Positions 23,201 to 33,299 of a stretch of DNA of 64,000 nt are shown piece after piece. Source of the stretch: Tigriopus japonicus (lineage: Eukaryota > Arthropoda > Copepoda > Harpacticoida > Harpacticidae); the NCBI GenBank assembly GCA_010645155.1, contig CM021312.1, positions 10,766,598 to 10,830,597 of the forward strand, given 5' to 3'. Position 1 is the first letter of the stretch; each line of letters begins with the position of its first letter. The position numbers and the translations under genes were made by a program. Under the pieces are notes generated by a model. It searched no databases and was not told the origin of the DNA. It was given only the letters and a program-made list of their open reading frames with translations.

Positions 23201-26200
23201 CCTTCATTGTTCAATTTGTTGCCTATTTGCCTTCGTCGGGAATATGTAGGAGCTGATCCCATAACAGCATTTAAGGCAGGATTGGACAAATTTTTAAATA
23301 CTTGAAATACTTAAATTAAAATTAAATACTTACCTGACCAACCCACAATTTAAGAGTTGTGCAGATCTGCCAACAGTGACTCATTGGAAGATCAAATTTC
23401 GTATAAACGGTAATTATAAAAGTTAAATTAATCATTAACTCTCTTTACAGGGAACAGAAAATCGCATTTCTTGCAACGGTAGTAAAAAAATGGCTCAAAA
23501 TAATTAGAAATATAACTTAAAATGCACATAAACAAGATTTTTGGAAAGAATATTTAATAACTATTTAGAGTACGCTTTGATGTGCGTTTTGCCAAAATTA
23601 CAAATAAATATGTCTTACAGATTCATATCCAAAATTACGATTTCTAGAAGGACCATGTTCAAAATGGACTAAAATCGGAACTTGAAACATCAACCGATTT
23701 TTTCAAAACTTTTATGTATTACCCAACTTTGAGTGTCTTTGATATTGCAAAAGATTTTTTATTGGAAAATGTATTTTAAATACATTTTAAGTGATATTTT
23801 TTCTTATTTTGAGCTATTTTGACATAAGTTCCAAAACTCAAAAAATTTCATTATTTTTGCAATATTGAAAAACTATGTGAAATCTTTGGGAATTTGTTTT
23901 TTTTTTTTCATATAACTAGCGTTTTTCGGCTTTTTGGGGTCAAAAATGGACCATTCAAAGTCAAATAACTCAGCTGTTGCTTAATGAATTTTTATTCAAT
24001 TTGAATTCATAACGTAACTAAATGGTCCCTAAATATGGGTTAAATAGTCTGTTAAAAAATGTTATAATTAATAGGTTTTTATGTATACAACTTTTTCCCT
24101 GGACCTAAACTTATATAATACAATAAAAGTAAAATTGTTTCCCATTGAATTGTGGGTCCAAAAAGTGCCATGATGTCTTTGGGTATTTTGATTCAAACCT
24201 AAAAAGTCATACGGAACACCGTGCGGCATTAGAAAAATTGCTCCGTAACCTCCTTACTTGTCCATCAATTTATGGTAGTTGCTTTGCTATCATGGGAAAA
24301 CCAGAGCTCAACCACTGTTCCCACTGAAACCTGGAATAAAATTGTGGAACATACTTGGAAAGCCATTGTGGTCCAATCGTCCTCGGAATGCTTGGCTTAT
24401 TGTATCCTTGAAGCACCCCTTTGTCATTTTGCATTTTCGCTGAATAACACCCAATGCCACTTGGGGTCCTTTAAGAAAAAATCAGACCTTCGATTGGTTA
24501 TTGATTTTGGAGAGGTCAATTGCAACAAAACCATAATGATATCGCCAATCAGTGAGAAAAGTCTCTAGCAAAAACAGAAAAGAGCTTTTTTCCTAACTCA
24601 ATCCTTTCCAGATCCGGTTGATGAATTTGAAAATATCGAAACAATTGAATCAAGAGTGTATTCGAAATTCATTTATACCAACTCAACCTTTGAAATTGGG
24701 AAAACAATTGAGTGTTTCTTGAAGTGCTGGTCATCGTTTAGCCCAATTTGTGACTTTTATGTAGAAAATGACACTTGGTGTTCTCTTGGGAGCTTTCATG
24801 TCAACCAAACTTTGACTTTTGGTCCTTTTTCATACAATAAGGTCAAAGTTCTTGAAGGTGAGTGTCAAAAGAGTATTAAAAACCGTTTTGAAAGCGGCAT
24901 TTGTTTGTTCTAGGTTCTGATTGGGTTTCTAACCAGACAGAGCATTTAATGCCAATGTCTTCGTTGGTTTGGGGTGCCAAGATTTATAATTGGTCAAGAC
25001 CAACTATATCAGAACATGTCTGTGGATCTAAATGTTTTCTGTGGAATTTTAATTTATCGTGTGATTTTTTCGTATTTGTGGATAAAACCTGCTTTTTGGG
25101 TAATCTGAGTCACAATGAAGGCTTCAATTTGATGGATAAAGTGTACCATGGAACTCCAATTATCTTGAAAGGTGGGTCAAACATTGAACTTTATTCTTTG
25201 TCCAGGTTATAGAAAACTTACGAGTTCCTCTTGATTGGAGACCAAAATTTTTGGCGAAAAAAATTTGAAAAAAATAAAATTAGCGAAAATGGATGAATGG
25301 CAGAAAAAGACGCATACAAAAAAAGAGTTGAAAAAAGTACACAAAAACGATGAAAGAAACTGATGCAAAGCAAAAAAAGTAATCGTTGTACAAATATTCA
25401 AATCAAACGAAGAGAAGTAAAGTTGACAAAAAAATTCGACGAATAAGTGTGAAAAGACGAATAATAGACTGGGCTTAAAAGAAGATTTTGTTTAAAACTA
25501 ATACAATTCCAGGTGTTTTTCAATATTCCAAATTCTTACCGGCTTCAAATTCATCGCCCATGAACTGGTCTGAAAAGATTTATAAGCAAGTGAGTGCTCA
25601 AAATTGGGACCAATGTCATGGAATATGTTATTTAGACAGTGGTCCATGTTATTTGTTCTCATTTTCGTCTCTTCATGGAACATGTTCTCTTGGTGATTGG
25701 AATTCAAAAACTACAAGATACACTCTTGCGCCAAATTCAATTGTTTACCAACACAATGGTGAGTATGTTTTAGAAGTGAGGGACCGAAAGAGCTTTTGGC
25801 CGGAACTAAAAACATAAGCAAAACGTACTTAATTGAGTGGGTGAGACACAACGTAGGGCGTACTGGGTCGGATTGTCATGCAAATGGCTGAGGTTCGATC
25901 CCGGCTGTTTGCTACCCTCATAAGGGTCAAAATTCAGCGTTGAATCGTCTGTCAATGGAAACAGCTATTAATATAGTGTATACCATTGGCAACCAAAAAG
26001 TGGCAAGGAGCGGAAATATTCCTTCATGGAACACTCATTATCAGTGATGTACTGACTCCTAAACAAACAAACAAACTTAGTTGTTTTGCTCATTTCCTAT
26101 TTTTTGACCGCAGAAAAGTAGAGATCAGGAAATAAGCTATTAAAAGTGCAGACAAAGTTTTAGAATGCAAAAATATTTCTAAGAAAGGCATAAACTCACG

Positions 26201-29200
26201 GAAAATATTTTTAAACTATATTTTCTTCCTAATTTTCCCTTCAACATTTAGAACTATTTGATCGGTTTTCTTTTGATCCCAGGTATTTTTTTAAACATTT
26301 GGTTGAAAGTTATTATTGGAGTCCTTCTCTCATTTGCAACATTTCAGTGATCTTGGAAAGGTTGGATTTAAATTTGAAATAACAAATATAATTTTGGCCA
26401 TTAAACGTGAAATGATACTTTTTTAAGTTTAATCTCTAGATAGCCAGAAAAAAGCGTTTCTAGCATCAGCATCCAACAAACATAATAATAAACATCCAAT
26501 CAAGCTGACCAACAGTTGAAAGTTAAAAATGGTTCATCTCTTTACAAATTTAGTAAGGTTCAAAATCAAATATTTATTTTGTTGCATTCTGTCTTTCGGT
26601 CCATCACTAGTTTTTTGGCACTCCACATTATTAAACTCCCTATTTCATTCCAAATGTAAAAAACTAGCTGAAGGCATACTTTACATTGGTGATGACCAAA
26701 ACATGCTCTTTCATCAATCCGGGAGTGTTTGCAAAAATCCTGGAGTACTTGGAAATCCAATTGAGCGGGATGGTCACTCAACAATTTTGCACAACAATCT
26801 TTTATTCGTTTGTGGGGGATCCTACCTAACCACAACCATTGAAGGTTTGCTAAATAATTGTCTTGGATCAATTCTGGCTCTCTACATACTTTTACATAAA
26901 AAATTGTAACCAGGCAAGTGTTTCCGAATGGACTTATCCAATGATCCTCCAATTTGGGAGGAAGTCCAAAGCCTCCCCAGTTCTCAGCAATTCATGGGAT
27001 TATTACTCACTTTGGAAGATGGTTTCTTATATTATTTTGGAGGAGCAAGGGGATCTATCATAAGTTCCAAAGTGGCTAAATATGATATTGAGCTAAACCA
27101 ATGGACAGATGCCAATGCCAACATGGTAATGCCTTTGAAAAATCAATGTGGTGTTGCTCATAAAGGATTTTTCTGGATCATTGGAGGTGAAACCACTGGG
27201 TAATGGAAACGATTCCCTAATTGTTTTTCTTAGAGCCACTTTAATAAAAGAGTATAATCATGACATTGTTTGATCATGAAAAGATAAGGGCTAAAATTTT
27301 GTGAATTCAAGCCAAAGCATAAGAAATGAAGTTAAAAGCTAGAGCTTTTAATTGTATAGCAATATGGAACACTTGTTCCAAGTGAGACAAGTCAATCTCT
27401 TTCGCATTCTCTGCTAATTTTAGGGGCTCTAGGCGTACTGCAACCTAAAAATTGCAATCATGAACAATACATCTATTTTGTTCTCCCTCATCGAGTTACC
27501 CAATTCAATGAGCATATCTAACATTAGAACAAACTAGATGGCGTTGTTTTTTGAGTGTACTCTTTAAAGTGCAGTATAATCGATATAAAATTCAACCCTG
27601 AATCAAAACATTCGTATCAACACTTTCAAGGGCTTTCAAGTTCACCAGTAGAGTGAGCGTATTCAATCCAAAGGGTCCCACATGGATCCAAAAGGGTTTT
27701 TACCCAGTATCAGCACGTTCCAATGTGCATTGTGGCACAACAATCCATTTGGAAACCAAACATGATCTCCTTTGGGTTGTGGGTGGATCATCCAACTCTT
27801 TTGAGGGTTATAGAGATGTGAACATATATGACCTGACTTTGGACCTTGAGAGGTGGTATACATTGCCAATGTTACACTCAGGATTACCTATTGGAATTAG
27901 TCCGAACGCTGTGTTCTCATTTGGGCCACTTGAGGTTTATTTTGTCCTCCATCAAATGAGCTCTTCAGAGAGTTGGACTTCAATGATGAGATTCAATTGG
28001 GAGACCCAAACATTCCAAAAACATCAAAATTTGAGCAATCAATTTGACATGAGCATTGTAAGTGAGTAATTCGTCTTCAATGGAAGCATCCAATTCAAGT
28101 CATTATTATCAGTAAAGCGAAGATAAAAAGTTTTAGTTGGAAATTTTCAAAACTGGGGCTGGTATAGCTTGGAAAACTTTTTCAGGTTTTATGAATTATT
28201 TTGAACTCATTTTCCAATTATCAAAGAGCAATTCTGCGCACGAAAAACTTTTTTTTCGTGTTTTTCAGACCCACAACATCTTTTTGTAGGTTCAATGTGA
28301 CCAAAAAAGTCACCATTTTTTTCATTTGATCAAATTTTGTGATTTAAAAATCGAAGACAAAAATAGTTGCAGGCTGAAAAAAAACCACCAAACTATTTTA
28401 GCCTTTTAAGTGATAACTTAAGAAAAACACACTTTTGGCCATTTTTGCTAAATAGACTATTTTGGTGCAATAATTTCCTCAACAAAATTTCTTGGCCATT
28501 TTTAACTGAAAAGAAATCGCGTTCATATTTTTGACTTACAAACTTCTTTCTTGACATTTTCCAAATTTTTCCTCCCTCTGATTATTACTATTAACAGTCT
28601 TTCAATTATGCTATTCATACATCACGGAAAAAATACTCCCAGATATTCACGGATGAAAATGTCATTGTACACTTTGATACACTTGTATTTTGTTCTTTTT
28701 ATGAAATAGTTATTCACAATGAGAATTTATTTTCTCTTTAATTAAAATGTAGTTAAGCTACCTTTTAGACCAGACATGTACTGAAATTTTGTAACCTTTA
28801 GATCAAAGAAATATTTCTTTAATAAACTATAGTTTCAAAGTAATTGGCTCCACTCTTCACAAGTCAGTCCATAAAATCTAAACCAATTTAAGTTGTTTTT
28901 TGAAATAACTCACTTTTACCATTTTTCTTGAACACCCTAGAGCACTGTAGTAATTTTATTATAATGCTCTAGCACAGGGGTCGGCAACCGTTTTGGTTTC
29001 AAGGCCCACCAAATTTGGTTTGGACAAGTCGGGGCCCACCATACAGATGGTGGCAGGTTCATGGGCCCTCAAATTAACAATCAAAGACCTCGGGGCCCAC
29101 AAGTACAGTACTATGGATGTCTCTTAGGCCCATTATTTCGGACTTTCCTCATTGCTCGTGGGCCCACCAAAGATTAACTTTGGGCCCACATGTGGGCCGC

Positions 29201-32200
29201 AGCCCACCGGTTGCCGACCCCTGCTCTAGCACAACACTCGCTCAATAAAATATCTTGAAATCATTCAAAATATATTGACTTTAAGAACATTACACTATTT
29301 ACATTTGAAGCCGAGTTTTCTTTTGCACATATCACAAATGACACATGTCTTCTATGTAATTAACCTTTCTTATAGAAATCCTTCCCAATCAAAGCTCCAT
29401 TGCATTGGTTTTGGGATTGTATTCCCCAAGCTGCTGATTGGAGTTTAGTGGCTTACCACAAGGTGTCCTCTGAATGGTTCGAGCCTGACCAATATAACTT
29501 AAAAACCGGCAATCTCTACATCAATCAAACACTAATGAGACTTTTAAGGTGGTTTTTTTTAATCTACTGTATTTTCAAATTTTTATTGTCCAATTCGCCT
29601 TTGCATCTTTAGGGAATGTGATGAGGACTTCCATTTTCGGCTTGTCTATCCAGAATTAGGATTCTTCAACGAATGGAAACAAGCTTCAGATCCAACAAAT
29701 GCCTCTCAAACCATTGTGATTGGGTTCCAAGGTAATATTGATGCACAAAAGGCATTTTGAAGGAGAAACAGGGGGCGCAGTACACCCTGACATGAAAGTT
29801 TTGTCGTAATTTTGAACCAAAATATTTTCATTAAACGGTATAAGAGTAGATTTGAACGACTTGACATCCAATCTGTCCCCAACTAGTCTCTTCTTCCTCG
29901 GAAGTTTTATTTGGGATGCTATTGACCAAAGTGGAAAGTGTGAACGGCTCAACGTTTTTCCGCACTTTTTCAGGTGTCTTCCCTTTGCCTAAAATTTTTA
30001 TGAACGGTTGAGATTCCATGAGCTCTTGAATTATGACGGATAATAATATTTCCCGTTATTTTTGGTTAGAGGTGTTCCAAAACTAGTCTCCTTTCTCCAA
30101 AACCGAGAAAAATTTGATTCCCGCCATGCACTATTTTTTCACAGCGGTTTAAAGGCAGATGGAACCGTGCAAAAAGAAAACGCCGGACATCAAGTTGACA
30201 ATTGCTGTTCCAGGAATAATTTATCACCTATTTGCCCTTAAATTACATCCTAACTAATCCAAAAGTACTCTAGGCACTTGTTGGGGCACACGGGTGGTTT
30301 GATTGCGTCAAACTGTCCACGCATTGCGTCATTTTTAGGCTCAAAGTATGACGACGACCCAACTTTTGTGTCAGGGTGTAAATAGCTCACAAGATAAAAA
30401 GATCACTGTAAATCGATTATAGTAAAAAAGTCAAAGGGTAAAACGGTTCGAGTTAAAAGGTCATTTGTATGTATATAGGGTGGAATCCAAAAATTTCCAT
30501 GGAGAAGATATCTTTTTACCATGACCATTTTTCTGTGACCTTTTTACTGTGACCTTTTAATCTTGTGCCATTTTCCTGAGACCGTTTTGTTTGTGACTTA
30601 TATACCTACAATCATAGGAAGAGAGAACTAATTTATGTGGGTTGCAATTCTAAGTGAAGCAAAAGTGAAGCAAAAAAGACCAATCTTTTCTGTTTTCCAT
30701 GGTCTTGAAACAGTTGGTGCACTTAATCAAGAACCACTGAATTTCTCTGGACTGAGAGGCTAGCCAAAAGAATAATAATTTCCAGTAGGAACAGCTCAAG
30801 AACTTTCTTCTAGAAACGAGACCTTGTCCATGTTGATTTGAATACGTATTTCAATTTGCAGCTCAGTTGAACGTTGGAGTCAAAAGTTATGCTCACTCAA
30901 AGTTCAGTACAAATCTTCCCGAGATTGAAGGAACTAATCCTTTTCTGGTAAATGTTTTACCACAAAAGGGCAAACTCATTCATGCTATGTTCTCTTCAGT
31001 ACATAAGTTTAAAAAGGTATTCTTTTAGTAGAAGGGAAGATGGTGTAGCGCAAGTGATTAACGCGCGCCCGAGCTAAGCTCGGTTTCATGTGTTCAAACC
31101 CAGGGCTTCCCCATCACTAACACAACACACACAACCCTGCTCTAGAGTCTAGACCAGGGTCGGCAAGCGGTGGGCCGCGGCCCAAATGTAGGCCCAAGGG
31201 CAGTCGGCAGTCGTTGCTGGGCCAAGAGGCTATGGCGAGAGTCCAAAAGAGTGGGCCCTAGAGCCATCCATATTACTGTACTTGTGGGTCCAAAGCTCTT
31301 TGATCGCTAATCTGGGAGCCCCTGAACCTACCAATCAATGCCTGTCCGGTGGGCCTCTGAACCTACCAATCAATGCCTGTCCGGTGGGCCTCTGAACCTA
31401 CCAATCAATGCCTATCCGGTGGGCCCCTGAACCTACCAATCAATGCCTGTCCGGTGGGCCCCTGAACCTACCAATCAATGCCTGTCCGGTGGGCCCCTGA
31501 ACCTACCAATCAATGCCTGTCCGGTGGGCCCCTGAACCTACCAATCAATGCCTGTCCGGTGGGCCCCTGAACCTACCAATCAATGCCTGTCCGGTGGGCC
31601 CATGACAACACGAATGAAATTTCGTGGGCCTTGACTCAAAAATGGTTGCCAACCCGTGGTCTAGACTCTAGTGAATTATCGCTTCGAACGGCACGACCTG
31701 AACCCAGAATGGGCTTTTTAAGGACGTTCGATTGTACAAAAACTCACGAACTCAGGATAAATAATGACATTGTAAATCCAATGTGTAAAATGAACACGCA
31801 ATAAAGATTGTTATTATTATTATCATTATTTTTTTTTCACTCAGGCATTCGATTAAGCTGAAATTTGAAGTACGTAGGCTACTGAATACAAATCAGGTCT
31901 TGTTTGCCGAAGAACGCAATCGAATTTATCCTACTGGAAATCATGTTTCTCATCGCTAGCCTCCCACTCCAGAAATTCAGTGCTTCTTGAATGAATCTAT
32001 GGGATCTTATGAAATGAGGGTCTTTCATTACCACCAATATAAAAATGGTGAATTCGATGTTCTCTATTTTTCCTTTACATGCATCAATACATACCGAACT
32101 CCTTCTTTTCTTCAAATTCATAGCAATTGCCATGAGGTACGCAACTTATTTCAACGGTTTAAGATATCAATCGAATTTGGGATTGGCATTGATGAGCGGA

Positions 32201-32341
32201 GATCAAAGGAATAATGGAGAAATGTATTCAATTGGAACAATGGACAATAATAGAGGACGAATCAACGGGCCTGTTTTGGCCAATGGTCAAGACATATTTG
32301 TGAAGGAAGTCAAATTGTTCATGAAGAATCTTTGCCAATGA
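20206..32341 (+). CDS. Secreted multi-module apple-like/kelch-like protein, 12 exons, about 985 residues
   Basis: Exons: 20206-20500, 22367-22624, 24279-24551, 24612-24857, 24914-25171, 25513-25758, 26668-26844, 26914-27199, 27649-28057, 29376-29548, 29613-29731, 32124-32341. All introns are GT/AG and all phases agree. Residues 1-22 form a signal peptide (MKSFIVIHLIQLFQTIRG). Exons 1-6 each encode one module with a core C-x3-C-x(6-7)-C-x(8-10)-C-x-[LI]-G, like a reduced PAN/apple fold; exon 2 keeps only the outer cysteines. Exons 7-9 (526-816) are kelch-like, with VCGGSY, YFGGARG, IIGGETTG and VVGGSSN. Exons 10-12 (817-985) form a C-terminal domain with FRLVYPELGFFNEWKQ, MYSIGTMDNNRGRINGP and KEVKLFMKNLCQ at the terminus. 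This is probably an extracellular binding protein; ligand unknown. Exon 12's distance (2.4 kb intron) is the weakest join. Confidence 0.8.
20630..21250 (+). repeat. Dispersed repeat carrying the 29-bp array, copy 1
   Basis: Flanks of the array match the reverse complement of 41500-41900: AATTTGATGCAAAA before it, and AACGTGATTTTCAAGAG, CTTCGGAAG and GGTACCTTGAC after it. The array is therefore an expanded internal part of a dispersed element. Confidence 0.65.
20690..20921 (+). repeat. 29-bp tandem repeat, eight copies
   Basis: Unit TGATTTGCATTTTGAGCACT plus TACTTGCAT, eight head-to-tail copies with only a few substitutions until the last copy. It is inside intron 1 of the apple/kelch gene. 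There are no unique spacers, so it is not a CRISPR. Confidence 0.97.
22039..22320. mobile_element. Hairpin-type MITE, about 280 bp
   Basis: Two inverted arms of about 80 bp (22039-22120 and 22236-22320) share, for example, GATCTCTTCAAAAAT, GGGCGGATGAAA and GAGAAAAGGCTTGTT. The spacer is about 115 bp. No clear target duplication was found. It lies in intron 1 of the apple/kelch gene. Confidence 0.75.
22797..23380 (+). mobile_element. LINE 3' fragment with internal deletion, intron 2
   Basis: The plus strand encodes SGVPQGSSFGPLLLILFIAP, then an active-site remnant in which the tyrosine of YADD is a stop (SS-stop-ADD). A deletion follows at about 23030, after which the sequence resumes with the ORF2 end (YVFKSVTWALS in shifted frame) and a 3' tail ending in AATACTT repeats. 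It is the same LINE family as 1-690 and 63170-63760. Confidence 0.8.
23446..24223. mobile_element. Foldback element fragment (right arm plus centre), intron 2
   Basis: The centre and right arm match 48860-49415 closely, including TGTGAAATCTTTGGGAATTTG and the end GGAACACCGTG. The left arm is missing. A scrap of the family A SINE tail (AATCGCATTTCTTGCAACGG, 23460-23479) adjoins the left border. Confidence 0.8.
25836..26074 (+). mobile_element. tRNA-derived SINE, family B, intron 6
   Basis: The head contains a B-box-like GAGGTTCGATCCCGGC at about 25890, with a plausible upstream A-box region. It is followed by an unrelated body and a tail of AAAC repeats. Near-identical 9-mers ACTTAATTG (25827-25835) and ACTTAGTTG (26075-26083) flank it as a likely target duplication. 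Confidence 0.6.
28975..29223. mobile_element. hAT-type MITE, 249 bp, with perfect 8-bp duplication, intron 9
   Basis: Inverted ends CAGGGGTCGGCAACC are perfect. The 8-bp duplications CTCTAGCA (28967-28974 and 29224-29231) are identical. The interior is rich in GGGCCCAC and has no coding capacity. The element at 31155-31658 has related ends. Confidence 0.95.
29781..30380. mobile_element. Mariner-like non-autonomous element, 600 bp, intron 11
   Basis: It begins TACACCCTGACATGAAAGTT and ends in the inverse AACTTTTGTGTCAGGGTGTA, so a TA target is likely. No transposase reading frame is present. A diverged, longer relative lies at 10472-11342. Confidence 0.8.
30382..30605. repeat. Repeat related to the 28-bp array at 32577
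   Basis: Words such as GGTAAAA, AAGGTCA and GTGACCTTTT occur first in one orientation and then in the other between two outward CACAAGAT/TCACAA-like ends, giving a loose inverted arrangement. It resembles the start of 32545-32730. Confidence 0.45.
30838..31020. repeat. Copy of the foldback repeat best seen at 35118-35418
   Basis: It shares AATACGTATTTCAATTTGCAG, GTTGAACGTTGGAGT and ACCACAAAAGGGC with the arms of 35118-35418. A further short piece occurs at 31848-31990 (CATTCGATTAAGCTGAAATT). Confidence 0.55.
31155..31658. mobile_element. hAT-type MITE with internal satellite, 504 bp
   Basis: Ends CAGGGTCGGCAAGC and GGTTGCCAACCCGTG are imperfect inverted repeats related to the 28975 element. 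Both flanks carry the 8-mer GTCTAGAC (31147-31154 and 31659-31666). Most of its length is a 35-bp tandem repeat. It is nested inside a SINE-like sequence, itself within intron 11 of the apple/kelch gene. Confidence 0.92.
31323..31602 (+). repeat. 35-bp tandem repeat, eight copies
   Basis: Unit TGAACCTACCAATCAATGCC plus TGTCCGGTGGGCCCC. Eight copies with very few substitutions (one TATCC, two CCT variants), so the array is young. It lies inside the hAT-type MITE. Confidence 0.97.
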
Positions 32342-32576
32342 GATTATGTTGCTATTACTGTTCATTTGATTGGAATGTGAAATTGATTGTGAAATTTTCC
32401 CTATGTATTGGATTAATGTTAATGATAAAATCGTGATTTCTTAGGAATATTACATTTATTGCAAATTTTGCCCAATATATTAGCGGAGACGGGCAAAACG
32501 TGCATGAAAAACTAGTAAAGAGATGATCTAAAAATGGGCGTGAGGTAAATAAGTCACAAGGTAAAAAGATCACGGT

Positions 32577-32727
32577 AAAATGTCACCGTTAAACGGTCAC
32601 GGTAAAAAGGGCACCGTTATACGGTCACAGTAAAAAGGTCACCGTTATACGGCCACGGTAAAAAGGTCACCGTTAAAGAGTCAGGGTTAAAAAGGTCACC
32701 GTTATACGGTCAAGGTAAAAAGGTCTC
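32577..32727 (+). repeat. 28-bp tandem repeat, about five copies
   Basis: Unit AAAAAGGTCACCGTTATACG plus GTCACGGT, with variation. Each unit contains the short palindrome ACCGT-TAT-ACGGT and the hexamer AGGTCA. It lies 236 bp after the apple/kelch stop codon. Confidence 0.9.
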
Positions 32728-32729
32728 CA

Positions 32730-33100
32730 GATTCTTGGTAATCGTCAATGATTGGGAATGTCAAAAGTATTGTATTTTTTGGGTTGGTTGGTTGCGGATT
32801 CTTTTACTACCGCAACAAAAAATCATGTAAATTTTGTAAACAAATAAATCATAAATTCAATGTATACGAAGAACATTTATTCGACATTTGGTCTGCCAAA
32901 GAGTTACTGTTGGTAGATCTAGCCAACCCTTGAATAGTGTATTGATCAGGAAAAGTATTTAAAAATAATCCCGACGAAGACGAATAGGCAAAAGATTAAA
33001 CAACGAAAGAGCACGATTAAGAAGAGAGGAGGGTACAACCCTGACTTTTGGAGTCTTTCTCGATACGAGAGCTCACTAACTCTTGTGATGTTCATGGGAA
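32730..33100 (-). repeat. Scraps of SINE tail and LINE
   Basis: Near 32794-32836 a diverged family A SINE tail appears on the minus strand (GCGGATTCTTTTACTACCGC). At 33033-33100 a short LINE scrap matches about 125-195 (TTTTGGAGTCT, ACGAGAGCTC, TTGTGATGTTCATG). Confidence 0.55.
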
Positions 33101-33299
33101 TAAACACTTTATTTTTAAACTTAACTTAACGCTTTTTGAAGTGATGAATCATAGAGATCTATCAAATACTGATTAATAAGCGATCTTTGCGAAGTATCCT
33201 TCAAATAGCAGTTTCCTTTAATAAAGCTTTGTCAGACCTGCAGAATCTAGTAACCCTGGCCAAGGATCACTAAAGACCTGGATGCCTCTGCACCAGTTG

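Larger units (their letters stand above)
31034..31830 (+). mobile_element. Possible tRNA-derived SINE (family C), interrupted by a hAT MITE
   Basis: The head (31034-31111) looks tRNA-like: GGGAAG pairs with CTTCCC, and a T-loop-like GTGTTCAAACCC is present. After removal of the 31155-31658 insertion and one duplicated octamer, the sequence runs on to a tail, AATAAAGATTGTTATTATTA, where TTA repeats begin. The same tail word occurs at 46664-46682. The head folds poorly as a true tRNA, so I treat it as a retroposon. Confidence 0.5.

Noticed and set aside
24145..24327. 60-codon plus-strand frame before exon 3
   Set aside because: It crosses the end of the foldback element and the exon 3 acceptor in a frame other than the exon's.
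26566..26952. 128-codon minus-strand frame
   Set aside because: It lies opposite exons 7 and 8 of the apple/kelch gene and has no motif of its own.
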